Source: Mesomycoplasma ovipneumoniae (GTDB lineage: Bacteria > Bacillota_I > Bacilli_A > Mycoplasmatales > Metamycoplasmataceae). From it: 64,000 bases of DNA. This document shows, in pieces, positions 52,444 through 63,979 of the stretch. A program made the translations under genes and the position numbers. The stretch spans positions 124,001 to 188,000 of the forward strand of contig NZ_CP142136.1 of assembly GCF_035918255.1 (NCBI RefSeq), in the 5' to 3' direction. Positions within the stretch are counted from its first letter, which is position 1. The number at the start of each line of letters is the position of its first letter. Below the pieces are notes generated by a model. That model ran no database searches, was not told the DNA's origin, and was given only the letters and a program-made list of their open reading frames with translations.

Positions 52444-54224
52444 TATTTTCCTATTATTTTGCGCACGTGATCGGCAACAAATTCAACATCAGTGCCAACT
52501 ATAATTTGTAAACCTTTATTGCCAACACGAACGATTCCTCGACCACCAGCTGCAAGAATTTTTGCATCTAACTGTTCATCTTTTTTATTATCTTTAACAA
52601 TAAGTCGCAATCTTGTTGCACAATTTGAGACTTCTTCAATGTTTTCTTTGCCTATAATTTCAATAAAGTTTAGCGCCATTTTTTCATACTGGTCACTAAT
52701 TTTATCTTTGTTTTGCGTCATATTTTCATTATGCGGGTCTGTTTTTTTAGTGCTGTTAGTTTCTAAATTTTCATTATTAGTGCTTATTTCGGTTTCAATT
52801 TTGTCTTCGCGACCTAAGGTTTTAATATCAAACTTTTTAATGAAAAAGTAAAAACTTGAGCCTTGAATTAAAAACATTATTGCTGAAAATGCCCAAATTC
52901 ATAGTGGATTTGCCATAATTCCAGCACTTTTTGCAAAGGCTCAAGAACGTGGGAAAGAGACAATATAGTCAATAAATCCGGCACTAAATCCAATTCCGAT
53001 ACTCATTCCAGTTCATGTTACGAACATATAAATTAATGAAGTAAGAAGAGCATTTAAAAGTCATAAAAGTGGTGAAATAAAAATAAAAGTAAAAATTAGG
53101 GGTTCATCAATTCCAGTAAGAAAACTTACAAGTGTTGCGCCTGCCAAAAAAGTAGTAATTGTTTTCCGATTTTCCCGTTTTGCGGCAAAAATCATTGCCA
53201 CGGCAGCACCAGGAAGTCCACCTAAATATAAAGGAAAAAATCCGGTTGTAAATCCGCCAGAACCAATAATTCCGGCATTAAATGCAGTTATATCTCCATT
53301 TACAGTATGAATATCGCCAACATTTGCAATTGTATTTCCCACTGAATCAATAACAGGACTAATTAATACACCTTCAATTGGTAATTGGAATCAAACAAAA
53401 GTATTTAAAATATGATGAAGTCCAAAAGGCTGCAAAAGTCGATTAAGAAATGCATAAACTGAGACATAAAATCCCCGGGCATAACGATTGGCGCTTTGAT
53501 CTGAAAGGGCTGAGCCAATTTTAATTAGTCCATATTGAGCCCAGGGTCAAATAATTGCAAAAAATAAACCAAGCGGAATTATTGATAAAATTCCTAACAT
53601 TGGCACAAATCTTCTGCCACCGAAAAATGAAAGTGTCTGTGGTAATTTAACGTTTTTGTACTTATTGTACAAAAACGCAACAACAATTCCGACAACAATT
53701 CCGCCAATAACTCCCGAATCTAATTGGTAGACAGGCTTGCCAGCTTTTAGGAAATACAAAAGTTGTGTTAAACCTTTAAGTTCACCTGATTCGGCAACCA
53801 AAACTTTTGAATAAATTGCCTCAGCAAGTTGATTTTGTTTTAAAAGTGCCGTCATTCCGTATCAAACAACGGCTCCAACAAGCGCGGCTTCACCGCGATT
53901 ATCTTTGGCAAAACCAAATGAGATCCCGATTGCAAAAATAATTGCCAAATTGTCAAAAACAATTCCACCTGGAGTTGAAATTAGTCGCCCGATAAATTTT
54001 TGTGCTTCCGAAATTCCGATAGAACCATTTGCCGAAGGATCTTGAATTAATGCGCCAATTCTTAATAAAAGTGCAGCAATTGGCAAAACTGCAATTGGAA
54101 ACATAAGTGATTTTCCAAGTCGTTGTAATTGGTTTAAAATCCGATTAAAAACCGAATTTTCTGATTTATGTGATTTTTGTTTTGGAGTAATTTTTTTAAT
54201 TTTACCAGAAAATTTAACGGTCAT
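52443..54224 (-). CDS. PTS sugar permease IICB, probably N-acetylglucosamine specific
   Basis: 593 residues in frame through TGA-Trp. An N-terminal IIC domain with several TMs is followed by a linker (about 450-510) rich in Glu, Asn and Lys, then a IIB domain with the phosphorylated cysteine C535 in NCATRLR and RGIVRVGNKGLQIIVG. No IIA domain is present, so a separate IIA must serve it. The neighbours nagB and nagA favour N-acetylglucosamine. It lies 20 bp after nagB. In the glucose/GlcNAc permease family it resembles NagE. Confidence 0.86.
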
Positions 54225-54244
54225 TTAACACCTTTCAATTTTTT

Positions 54245-55009
54245 TTAGTAAAAAATTGCTTTATCAAGTGTTTCTTTTGATAATTTAGAGGCAGCTTCTT
54301 TGTCTAAAATGAAAATACAATTTGGATGCAATTGTAAAAAAGAAGCAGTAATTTCTGAATTAGGCTTTTCTTCTAACATTTGTTTTGTAACGTTTGCTTT
54401 ATGCAAACCAAAAGAAACCATAATTGCTTTTTTTGTGTGTTTTAAAATTGTTTGAACTCCCATTGTCATTGCTTGTTTTGGACACTGGTCAAAATTGGAA
54501 AATTTCCCTTTTTTAACCATATCAATAATTGTTTCATCTGTTAAATTAGTAACATGAGTTGTTGAATTAAAAGGTGTTCCAGGTTCATTATAGGCCATAT
54601 GACCGTTAATTCCGATACTAATATATTGCAAATCAATCGGATTTTCAGCGATTTTTTGCTCATAAAGCTTTACTTCTTGTTCAAGATCGCTCGCTTTTGA
54701 GTTAGGAATATTAATCTGGGAAACTGGAACATTAACATGGTCAAATAAATTAGTTTTCATTTGTTTGATAAATGCTTCAGGATGATCTTGGTCAATTCCG
54801 ACAAATTCATCAAGATTAAATGTTGTAATTTTATCCCAGGAAGTCCCGTTTTGGCGATGATCTTCAATTAAAAGTTTATAAGTTTCAATTGGCGAAACTC
54901 CGGTTGCAAAACCTAAAACTGAATTAGGTTTTGTTTTAATTTGTTCAATAAAAAGGTCTGCACAATATTTGTGTAGGTCGCTCAATTTTTCAAAAATTAA
55001 TATTTTCAT
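54245..55009 (-). CDS. nagB: Glucosamine-6-phosphate deaminase
   Basis: 254 residues, a normal length. It converts GlcN6P to fructose-6-P plus ammonia. Motifs: VLGFATGVSPIETYK, FNLDEFVGID (catalytic Asp) and ISIGINGHMAYNEPG with the general-base His. GGAGG lies 7 bases before the ATG. It is first in the minus-strand operon with the PTS and aldolase genes and divergent from nagA. Confidence 0.95.
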   Translation of the reverse strand: MKILIFEKLSDLHKYCADLFIEQIKTKPNSVLGFATGVSPIETYKLLIEDHRQNGTSWDKITTFNLDEFVGIDQDHPEAFIKQMKTNLFDHVNVPVSQINIPNSKASDLEQEVKLYEQKIAENPIDLQYISIGINGHMAYNEPGTPFNSTTHVTNLTDETIIDMVKKGKFSNFDQCPKQAMTMGVQTILKHTKKAIMVSFGLHKANVTKQMLEEKPNSEITASFLQLHPNCIFILDKEAASKLSKETLDKAIFY

Positions 55010-55198
55010 TTTAATGTCCTCCAGTTTAAAATAGCAAATAAAGGTTGTTATTATTATTTTGCTCTATTCTAATTTTATCAAATTTTAAACTCGGACAAAA
55101 AAACTTCCCTATAAATTTAATAAATTAGTAGAAAAAATTCAAGCAACTAGTTTTTTATCAGTGATTTTGATTTAGACACTTTTGTTAATTTTTCTACT

Positions 55199-55234
55199 AA
55201 TTTTTTAAATAATGATACAATTATTTAAAAAATT
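55199..55234. promoter_or_regulatory. Perfect inverted repeat overlapping the nagA -10
   Basis: AATTTTTTAAATAAT (55199-55213) pairs perfectly with 55220-55234. A TACAAT (55216-55221) in the loop is the likely nagA -10. It could be an operator for a nag regulator or a terminator-like hairpin. Confidence 0.45.
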
Positions 55235-55279
55235 CAAGTATTTTTAAAAATAACTTAAAAATAAAGGTAAATTTAAAAA

Positions 55280-56428
55280 ATGTTATACAAAAATTTAAGA
55301 ATTATAAGTCATTCAGAAGAATTTTTTGGCTGAATTGAGTTAGATGAGAGCGGCACTATTGTCAATTTAGGCCGTGGAAATACCGATTTTGAAGGTATTG
55401 ATTGCAAAAATAACATTTTGTTACCAGCTTTTATCGATTCGCACACTCATGGTGGTTATGGTTTTTCATTTGATGATTTTTCTAGCTCAGATTGAGAAAA
55501 AAATTTTCTAGAATACAAAGAAAAATTACATAAATTTGAAGGCGTAGCAGCTATTTTTGGTGCAACAGTTACTCAATCTTGGTCTAAAATTCAACAGAAC
55601 TCTGAATTTTTTAGTTTTTTATTTAAAAAACATCCATATTTTTTGCTAAATTGATATTTAGAAGGACCTTTTATTTCTATTGAAAAAAAGGGTGCTCATG
55701 ATCCAAACCTAATTATTCCGGCTAAAAATTTTCATTTTGAATTTTTAGCAAAAAAATTTGCTAAAAAAATTACAGTTGTAATTGCCCCTGAAAGAAACTC
55801 GGCAAAATTAATTGATTTTTATCATAAATCAATTAATTTTGCAATTGGCCATTCAAATTGTTTTAACTTTGAAAAAGATCATGAATTAAAAAACTACCGC
55901 AGATTTACTCACTTTTTTAATGGCAGTTCTAACTTTGACCACAGAAGTCAATCACTTACTAACTTAATTTTTGAATCAAAATTACCTAGAAATTTTCTAG
56001 TTGAGCTAATTACCGACGGACTTCATATTAGAAATTCTACATTAAAATTCACAATAAAAAATCTTAAAAAGGAAAATTGAATTGCTGTTTCAGATTCACT
56101 TGCCCAAAAAGGACTTAAAGACGGATTTTATAATTTAGGAAACTTAGAAACTGAGAAAAAAGGCGATTTATTTTATTTGAAAAATTCAGAACAAATTGCA
56201 GGGAGCGGCATGAGTTATCTTAGTATTCTCAAAAATTTAAAGAAAAATCTTAAACTTTCATGACAAGAAATTGTTTTCTGCTCTTCGTATAACGTTGCAA
56301 AAGCCAACAATCTTTTAGATTATTTTGGGATAATTAAAGTAGGACAAAAGGCGAATTTTGTTATTATTGATGATGATTTTAATTTAAAAATGGTGGTAAT
56401 TTTTGGACAAATTTACAGCCATTTTTAA
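55280..56428 (+). CDS. nagA: N-acetylglucosamine-6-phosphate deacetylase
   Basis: 382 residues, hidden by many TGA-Trp codons. It removes the acetyl group from GlcNAc6P to give GlcN6P for NagB. Motifs: DSHTHGGYGFS (metal His pair), YLEGPFI, FAIGHSN, RFTHFFNGSSNF, ITDGLHI and AVSDSLAQKG, where Asp is the catalytic base (canonical TDAMAAAG). AAAGG precedes the ATG at 55280. It is divergent from nagB and ends 6 bp before element copy D, whose target duplication covers its last codons. Confidence 0.9.
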
Positions 56429-56635
56429 AAAATCCGAGTTTCCCAGTTTGAGTGCAAACTTAGGAAAAATAACTATCAAAACAAAAACACTGAATTTTAA
56501 ATCTAACACTCGCGAAAGAAAAACCTATTTATTAACCAAAAAAGCAAGCTAAAAAGCAAAATTATGAAATTTTTAAACTGCCTTTTTAGTTAAAAACCTA
56601 ACAAAAATCATAAAAAAATACAACTACTATTTAAA

Positions 56636-56674
56636 CTCAATGCAAATAGAAAACTCGTTTTTATTTGCGGCGAG
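56636..56674. repeat. Conserved stem-loop of element copy D
   Basis: CTCAATGCAAATAG to TTTGCGGCGAG. The GCAAATA/TATTTGC pairing keeps a base pair that is T-A in copies B and C as C-G. Confidence 0.6.
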
Positions 56675-56878
56675 CCTAAAAAAACATATGAAGTTTTGAA
56701 AGAACAATAACCAAAAGCCCTAAATTTATAGATTTCTAAACGGTCAAATTTAAGGTATTCCATCATATTTAAAAATACAATGGAAAATTCGCACTATTTG
56801 ATTTTTTTATGACAAAAACATAACTAATTCCCCCTTAATTCAATATCAAAATTTATTAATTATTCTTAAGTGATGTTA

Positions 56879-56906
56879 ATTATAACACAACTTCATTTTA
56901 GGCCAA
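56879..56906 (-). promoter_or_regulatory. Element copy D promoter with adjacent T16 tract
   Basis: TTGGCC (56901-56906), a 16-base spacer and TGTTATAAT (56879-56884) on the minus strand. T16 (56910-56925) is on the upstream side. It is antisense to nagA. Confidence 0.7.
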
Positions 56907-57052
56907 GCATTTTTTTTTTTTTTTTGCAAAAGGTAGATTTTAAAATAATAAAAATTAAGGTTTGACCGTCAAAAAACCCGTATTTACTTGTGTTTTTGCA
57001 TATTTGTATTCACTAAAAAGTGAATTTTTGCCATCAAGCTGCCAAACTCAGG

Positions 57053-57100
57053 AAAAATTGTAGTAATTTTTGGACAAATTTACAGTCATTTTTAAAACTT
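57053..57100 (+). repeat. Target duplication of element copy D (right)
   Basis: Contains GTAATTTTTGGACAAATTTA as in the end of nagA. Five differences from the left copy show it is not recent. Confidence 0.75.
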
Positions 57101-57173
57101 TTTACTTAAGAATAAATTTAGAGATAAAGAATTTAAATTTGATTTTAGAATTTTTAACTTTTTCTTTCTTAGA

Positions 57174-57211
57174 AATCAAAAAAACCTATGGATTCATAGG
57201 TTTTTTTGATT
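57174..57211. terminator. Bidirectional terminator between nagA/element D and adhesin operon 2
   Basis: A perfect 17-bp stem (57174-57190 / 57195-57211, core AAAAAACCTATG) with loop GATT and T/A tails. Confidence 0.88.
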
Positions 57212-57225
57212 AACTTTAATAAAAA

Positions 57226-60200
57226 CTATTTTTTAATGTAGGCGTCAATAAATGCATCAACTATTTCTTGACGAGCACTAGAGGTTTTACCATTTGTAAA
57301 ATCAGGATGATCAAAAACAGCAAAAGCTTTTAATGTAATTGTAGATTGAGATTTGCTCTCAAGCGCTGGTTCTTTTGGAGTTGTAGGCGCTGGTTCTTTT
57401 GGAGTTGTAGGCGCTGGTTCTTTTGGAGTTGTAGGCGCTGGTTCTTTTGGAGTTGTAGGCGCTGGTTCTTTTGGAGTTGTAGGCGCTGGTTCTTTTGGAG
57501 TTGTAGGCGCTGGTTCTTTTGGAGTTGTAGGCGCTGGTTCAGCTGGTCCTATTTGATCTCAATCTAAATTAAAGTAGTTTGGGAAAGGATTTCAAGTTTT
57601 TGAAGGGTCGATATTATAAATAACATCGCCAACTTCTTTGTAATTTTTAGGATCCTGACTGTTTGAAGAATATAAACTTAAGGTTATTGAAAAAGGGGTT
57701 TTTATTATTTCTAATAAAAGATTTGCATCTTCTTCAATTAAATTTTTATTTTTTTCAATATCAGTTTCTTCTTTTGGTGAGTAAAAAGATTGGGTAAAAT
57801 AGACGTTATTTGCAGTGTCATTTATTGTTGGAACTGTTGGTTTGGTTGTTTTGTCAACAAAAATCTCGGTTTTTTCAAAAAATATTTTTGGGGTTGGACT
57901 AGGGAATAAACCAAGTCCGTCTCATGAATCGTACAAGTATGAAGAAGGTTTTAATTGCGGATTAGTAGAACGGTTACTTCCGGTTGTAGTTTTGTTTCTA
58001 GAAATTCCTGATGTAACTAGAACTTGTTGTTTGTCAAGAGTTTTTAATAATTCAGCATAACCACCAAAAATTGACTGAAATGCGCTAAATTTGCCTTGTT
58101 TGCTGCCAAATTGTTGTTTTAAATAAACATAATTTGAAAGCTGTTTATAATCCATTCCGATGACATAAACCGGTTTTTGACCCTCACTTGAATCAAGTTT
58201 TTGGATAAAAATTCCTTTTCCGTCTTTGTCTGATAAAAGATAGTGTTGTTTTCCATCAGAAATACCTTTGGCGCTAAAAGCTAAATAAACCGCACCTGAA
58301 TCAACACGTGAAAATGGTTTTGGAGTCACCGTTGGTTTAGCCGCTACTGTTTTTGTAGCTTCTGGTTTTGTGACAACAGGTTTTGTGGCTTCTGTTTTTG
58401 ATGCTTCAGGTTTTGAAGCCACTGGTTTGGTTGCTACTGGCTTAGTCGCCTCAGTTTTTGTTGCTTCTGTTTTTGTCGCTTCAGCTCGAGTATTTTGTCA
58501 TTTTAAAGGTTTTGTAAGCTCAAGTCCAGAAGTGGTTCTTCTTGCTTTTTCAGATTGGAAAGCTAATCTTCTGTTTTCAGGGTCAAATAAATTAACTTTA
58601 CCATCTTTTTCATTAATTTCTAAACTAACTGGATCTAAAAATAAGGAAGGGTTATATTTTTTAATAATATCATAAGCTGATTTATCAGAATTAATAACAT
58701 TATTAACAACCATTTTGGAAGAAGCAAGAACTTTTGATTCATCATTAGTTGAAACTAATTTAAAGTTAAAAACTAATTGGTGATCTTCTTGAGCTTTAAT
58801 TTGGTATTCAACTTTTGCATCATTAAGACCATAAATTGAAGCTGTGTTTATTGTTGTCCAAACATTAGTCCCAATTTTTGCTGAATCAGGGGTTGAATTA
58901 GGAGTTGCAGTAGGTGCTGATTCAGAAGTTGTAGTTGAAGCTGAATCACCAGTACCTGAACCAGTAGCTGCAGTTGTAGTTTGTCCTTCTTCAGCAAAAT
59001 TAGAAACATTTACAGATTGTGTGCTACTTGAATTAGCTTTTGATTTAGCTTCTTGTATTACTTTTTTAAGTTCTTCTTTTGATTTTGCAATTTCAGTACT
59101 TGTTGGGTATCTACCATTGTCAAGTAAAAATACATTTGTAACAACTTCATCGCTAGGATTTTCTAAATTGGTAGTAGTTTTTGCTAGCTCAAAAAGTTTG
59201 TCAACTATATCCGTAATTTCATTAGTTGAAAGTGTTCGTGAGCCGGTTTGATTTTTAAGGCTAAATTGTTGAACTGAATTAACTGATCCAAGAAGTTGCC
59301 CTAAGGCTTGCTCGTATTTATTTAAATCAACAACTACATCAAGATAAACACTTGTTTTTTGTGCTAATTCGTTGCCTTGACGACTAAAGTCAATATCAAA
59401 TTCAAAGCGAACTTTTTTATCTTTAAGAAGTGTTTGTTGATCTGCTTGGCTAATTTTGGTTGTATCTAAAAGTTTTGGTTCTATTTTGCTAAGTTCAAAA
59501 GTCCCAAATTTTGTTCTTGGATTTAAGTGGCTTAAGTCAATTTCAAAAAGTTCACTAACTGGTTTTTTAATAACACTTGCAGTATTTGTTCCTGATTTTT
59601 GATTGTATAAAAAATCAACTAATGTGGTTTTGTCTTTGATTAGCGCTTCTTGAAGAGCTTTTTTCATTTTAATGTTTGAACTAAAATGATCTTGAAGTCA
59701 AGTCATAAGGGTTGATTTGAACTCTTCAGGATCAATTAAACCACGGATTTCAAGACTTAATTTTTTAGTTTTGTTATCTTTTTTATTAACTAAATTAAGT
59801 TCTAAAAATAATTTTTTATCTTTTTGTGAAAAAGATAATTGACTTTTAGAATCAACAACAACTTCAAGACTATAATCACTATCCAAGAAAATTGGCTCAT
59901 CTAAAGAATTATAAAGACTAAGACTAGCTCCAGAAGAAGCCAGTGTGCTTTCAAGTTTTGAAAAATTATTGGAAATACTTGTTGAGTTTTGGAAATTTGT
60001 TGCTAATTTATTTTGGAATTCTGATTGTAAAAGATTGCTTCTTGATACATCAATAAAAGATTTTGATTCATCAACTTGAAATTTATCAAGATCACCACTA
60101 GCTTGATCGCTAGCTGCAAAACCTTTGAGTTCAATTTGTCTTGAGTAAGTTATTTGGTCTTTTTCTGAACGGGCAAAAACTACAACATTTTTAATTGAAT

Positions 60201-60570
60201 TACCTTCAGCAACCGCATTTTCAAAATTAAAACTAATTTGATAGTTTTTTGATTTTAGATCGCCAAAATCAAAACTTGAACTTAAGTCAAATTGATAAAG
60301 TCTACTTTTGGCTGCTGCAAGAGCAGTTTTTGCGGAAATATTAGCAACATTTGGGTTAATTTTTAAATTTGCGACAATTGTATTAAATTGTTCGTTTGAA
60401 ACACTACCTGTACTTGCAAGTGTGTGCTCGGTTGGACTTTCATTTAAAAATGAATAATAAGAATTATTATACGCTTTTAGACCTAATGGGATCCCAATAA
60501 CAGCGCTTAATGCAATTGCTGATCCTAAAATTGTTGATACTAATCAAAAAGGCTTCTTTAATAGTTTCAT
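57226..60570 (-). CDS. P102-like surface protein with R1-like and proline-rich repeats
   Basis: 1114 residues, open with TGA-Trp. An N-terminal TM (about 8-33) begins LKKPFWLVSTILGSAIALSA. A Ser/Thr-rich part (SSSTQSVNVSN, about 500-570) precedes TKPxx repeats at about 694-745 (ATKPV, ASKPE, AAKPT). Then the C-terminal domain shared with the P102-like gene of pair 1 begins (AVYLAFSAKG, KGIFIQK). Near the end are seven copies of EPAPTTPK (57363-57540). Start: AGGAG 7 bases before the ATG. It lies 25 bp after P97-like gene 2. The AxKPx repeats resemble the P97 R1 cilium-binding repeat but lie in the P102 partner. Confidence 0.86.
57363..57540 (-). repeat. Seven 24-bp tandem repeats encoding EPAPTTPK
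   Basis: In-frame, nearly identical units GCGCTGGTTCTTTTGGAGTT + GTAG. Copy number should vary among strains. Confidence 0.92.
58334..58488 (-). repeat. R1-like pentapeptide repeats
   Basis: About ten 15-bp units encoding A(T/S/A)K(P/T)x, in frame in the P102-like gene. Confidence 0.75.
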
Positions 60571-60595
60571 TTTGTTCTCCTATTTTGAAAATTAT

Positions 60596-63500
60596 TTAGC
60601 TGCTGCTACTGACAGTTGGTGTTGTTGTTGAAGCGGTAGTTTCAGATTTATTAATAGTAATTCTAACTTTTAGAGTTGATCTGTGTTGAGTACCTGTTGA
60701 AGATGAAGATGAAGATGAACTTGCGCCCGTACCAGAACCATCTTTTACTAAAACAAAAAGTAGACTTTTAGTAGTTTTGTCAAATGAGTCAGTAATTGAT
60801 TCAACTAGGGTTTTATAATTTTTATCTTTAAAATGGGTTGAGAGGTATTGGTCAACTTGTTTTCCTAATTCAGGAAGATAACTTGTAAGGCTATTTGTGT
60901 CATCAGCTTTGCCTTGATTTTGCGCACCTTCAACTTTTTTACCTTGGTTTTGTGCTCCTTCGGCTTTTTTGCCTTGGTTTTGTGCTCCTTCGGCTTTTTT
61001 GCCTTGGTTTTGTGCTCCTTCGGCTTTTTTGCCTTGGTTTTGTGCTCCTTCGGCTTTTTTGCCTTGGTTTTGTGCTCCTTCAACTTTTTTACCTTGGTTT
61101 TGAGAACCTTCAGCTTTTTTTGGAAAAGTTAAACTTGAATAAGTACTTGAGTTAAGACTAGTTTCTCTAAATTGGCTTTGAAGTTGAACAACAGCTTTAT
61201 CTAGTTCGTTAATTTCTTTTTTATTTTTATAGATTTCGTCATTCTCGAGTTCTAGAAATACTTTTATATCTGGAGTTTTAACATTTAATATACTTCCGTC
61301 GTTGGATTCGAGTTTGAAGCTAAATTTAACAGGTAAAACTTGCTCTTTTTTACCTTGATTCTGTGCCCCTTCAGCTTTTTTGCCTTGGTTTTGTGCCCCT
61401 TCAGCTTTTTTACCTTGGTTTTGTGCACCTTCTGCTTTTTTACCTTGGTTTTGTGCTCCCTCAGCTTTTTTGCCTTGGTTCTGAGCTCCCTCAGCTTTTT
61501 TACCTTGGTTCTGTGCACCTTCTGCTTTTTTGCCTTGGTTTGGAGTCCCTTCAGCTTTTTTACCTAATTCTTCAATTTGTTTAGAAACTGCATCTTTTTC
61601 TTGTTCAGCTTCTTTGGTAAATTCAAGTGTATATTTTAAATTGTCATCAAGTTTTGCTCAAGCCTTAAAGTTGTCAAACTGACCAGCTTTTAGGAAAAAT
61701 GCTAATAAAACATCGCCAAATTTTTCAAATTTTGCATAATTTTCTGTATTAGTTGTAGACTCATTTGATTTAGTCATTACTTTTTGACTTTTTAGATAGT
61801 CAAAAATTGATGAGTCATCTTTTTTGTTTCCAAGTTCATTTTTAATACTTGTTGGCAGAACCAAAGTTCCATAAAAACCGATACCTTCGGTATCTCTTCA
61901 TAAACTATTGAATGAAAGTTTTTTGATTTCGCCTGGAGTTGAAGTTAAACTAATTTTATTTGCTTCTTCAAAAATATTGTCTTTAGAATTTAAAAGACTT
62001 TGAGGTATTTGACTTTCTTCATCAATAAGCCCTCATCTTTTGGTTAGTTCAAAAACTGTTTCAAGGAGTGTTTTTCTATTTTTTGTTAGTAAATCTTGGA
62101 AAAAACTAGCAACTTGGTGTCCGTCACGGAAAAAATTACGAGATTCTATACTTGAAACTCCCGCAGTTCTAGTTGATTGAGTCTCGTCTTTAGTTAGTCT
62201 TTGAATGTCTGATAAACTTGGGTGTTTAATTTTTCCAACTCAAGAGTCTAATAAAGAAACATAAGATCCAAAGTCTAAATCGTAATTACTTTCTAAAATG
62301 TTGCGAATTTCATTGGTTTTTGGACTGGTTCCAAAAAGAGCTTCAATTTCTTCTTTTGCAACTTTACGTGAAGATGATCTGATTCCTAGTCCATATTGAT
62401 CAAAAACTGCTTGTTTTTGTTTGTTTTCTTTTCCAAGTCCTTCTAAATAGCGATTTTTAAAAATATCGCTATTTAATTGACCTAAGTTTTCTAATTGTTT
62501 AAGTCCGCTAATTTCTAGAGTTCCAGTTTTTTGACTAATTTCGAGAGGAGTATTGCTTGGCATGAAAAATTGATTATTAACTGAAATTGAATAAGGAATT
62601 AAAACTTTAGTCTTATCAGTTGCATCAATTTTTGCTTCTAAAGGATCAAAAGAAACTTTAAGAGTGTCACTTGTGTTGTGGTTTTTAAATTTTTGACCAA
62701 ACTTTCCAAAATCAAAAGGAATTTTTTTGTCAGTTAAAAGTTCTAAAATTTCTGACTTTGCACTTTCTGAGCGCTGAGTTGGATCACTAAAAAATCCAGA
62801 TTTAATTTTGGCTAAAAACTCAACGGCAAGCTTGTTGCCCATAGTTGATTTTAAGTCAGTTTTTGTTAAATTTTTCAAATTTAAATTATCAAAAAAATCT
62901 GAGTAATCTAAAAAATAAGAACCATTATTGCTTTTTTCTAATTTAACTGCACTTACAACCGGTGTAAAACTTGAACTTGAGTCAAGCATTTGTCTAGCAG
63001 TTGAAGTAAGAGTTGCTTGTAAAAAGAATGAAGGAACTTGATTTTGAAGGCTAACAAATTGACCATTTGACCTATCACGTGCAAAATCAAAATCAAAAAT
63101 TGTATCAATTGAATTTGGAAGTTTGTTTTCTTGTGAACTTTTGAGTTGAACTAATAAATTAGTAAGTGAAGGAAAATATGAGCTAATTTTTGCGCCAAAT
63201 TCTTTTGAGTCTTTTGATTTATTTAAGTCATGTTGAAAATCAACTGGTCTAATTATGCTAGGATCTGTAGGATTTGAAGTAGTTAAATTTTGGTCGCTAA
63301 AATTTGAGACTCTAGCAGAAACTAAATTTTTAACTTGCTCACTAAGTCTGTTGGTAATTTGTTGTAAGGAAAAATTAAATTCGGCAATTAAAATAGTTGA
63401 TTCTTTGACAAAAGAAACAACTTGTTCATAAATGTCAGATTTTGCAACATCGCCATTTTGTAATTTTTGAGTAGCTTGAAATTTGACTTTAAAATTTTGG

Positions 63501-63889
63501 TTAGCATCATCTGGGAGAATTTCTAGAATTTGGTAACTAATTTTTGCATCAGAAAATTCTGAGTCAGAAAAGTCTAGTTTTTCTAAATTCCCATCCTTTT
63601 TCTCAAAAAAAGAAAAGGATTCAAGAGCATTTTCGGCATTTTTAATTTTATTGTTTCCATCTAAAAGTGTTGTTTTTACAGCATTATAATCTGAGTCAGA
63701 GTGAAAAGCACCTAAATTAAAGGCCAAATTTGAAACTCGAGATGCAAACTGATTTACTTGAGTTCTTGGATTTTCGGCATTATATTTTATATTTAATGTA
63801 AGACCGATTGTCAGTCCGATAACACCAATTCCAATAAGTCCCGAAGTCCCCACCAGCAAAAGGGTCTTGGATTTTGATAATTTGTTCAT
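60596..63889 (-). CDS. P97-like adhesin with R2-type decapeptide repeats
   Basis: 1097 residues when TGA is Trp. An N-terminal TM (about 8-32) with KYNAENPRTQVNQFASRVSN matches the P97-type start and the paralogue at 21093. Two arrays of seven 10-residue units (KKAEGAQNQG, one unit GTPNQG-like) lie at about 777-846 and 924-993. This is the R2 repeat type of P97, tied to heparin/fibronectin binding in M. hyopneumoniae. A Ser8 run and Thr-rich tail end the protein. No R1 array is seen here. AGGAGG (63895-63900) lies 5 bases before the ATG. It is first in the two-gene operon with the P102-like gene. Confidence 0.9.
60911..61120 (-). repeat. R2-type array 2 (seven 30-bp units)
   Basis: Units GCCTTGGTTTTGTGCTCCTT + CGGCTTTTTT, in frame, encoding KKAEGAQNQG; the middle four are identical. 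Confidence 0.92.
61352..61561 (-). repeat. R2-type array 1 (seven 30-bp units)
   Basis: Same decapeptide with more third-position differences; the outermost unit reads KKAEGTPNQG, the classic P97 form. Confidence 0.92.
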
Positions 63890-63973
63890 AGAAACCTCCT
63901 ATGTTGTGCTAAAAATAAAAAAACAAATAGTTTAAATTAAAAACTAAGTTTATTTTTATAATAGTATATAGTA

Positions 63974-63979
63974 ATTATA
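63974..63979 (-). promoter_or_regulatory. Candidate -10 of adhesin operon 2
   Basis: TATAAT on the minus strand 85 bases upstream of the ATG. Any -35 falls at or beyond the window edge. Confidence 0.35.

Larger units (their letters stand above)
56434..57052 (+). mobile_element. Non-autonomous IS1634-type element, copy D
   Basis: CCGAGTTTCCCAG start and CATCAAGCTGCCAAACTCAGG end. It lacks the ~155-bp left-end part of copies A and B. The flanking direct repeats 56386-56433 and 57053-57100 (48 bp, 5 mismatches) copy the 3' end of nagA and its trailer. Internal promoter, mini-ORF (56807-56821) and stem-loop (56636-56674) are present. Confidence 0.82.

Noticed and set aside
55083-55103. Solo IS1221 end upstream of nagA (TTTAAACTCGGACAAAAAAAC)
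   Set aside because: It resembles the IS end with two mismatches, but no partner end or duplication was found; too short to claim.
57346-57567. Plus-strand open frames with repeated SFGVVG or RRWFFWSC units
   Set aside because: They are antisense readings of the EPAPTTPK repeats in the minus-strand P102-like gene.
60911-61561. Possible CRISPR array (regular 30-bp units)
   Set aside because: Units are contiguous, have no spacers and lie in frame within an adhesin gene; the 24-bp units at 57363 are the same case.
60865-61584. Open frames with LFCLGFVLL or EHKTKAKKPK repeats
   Set aside because: They are other-frame or antisense readings of the R2 arrays in the P97-like gene.
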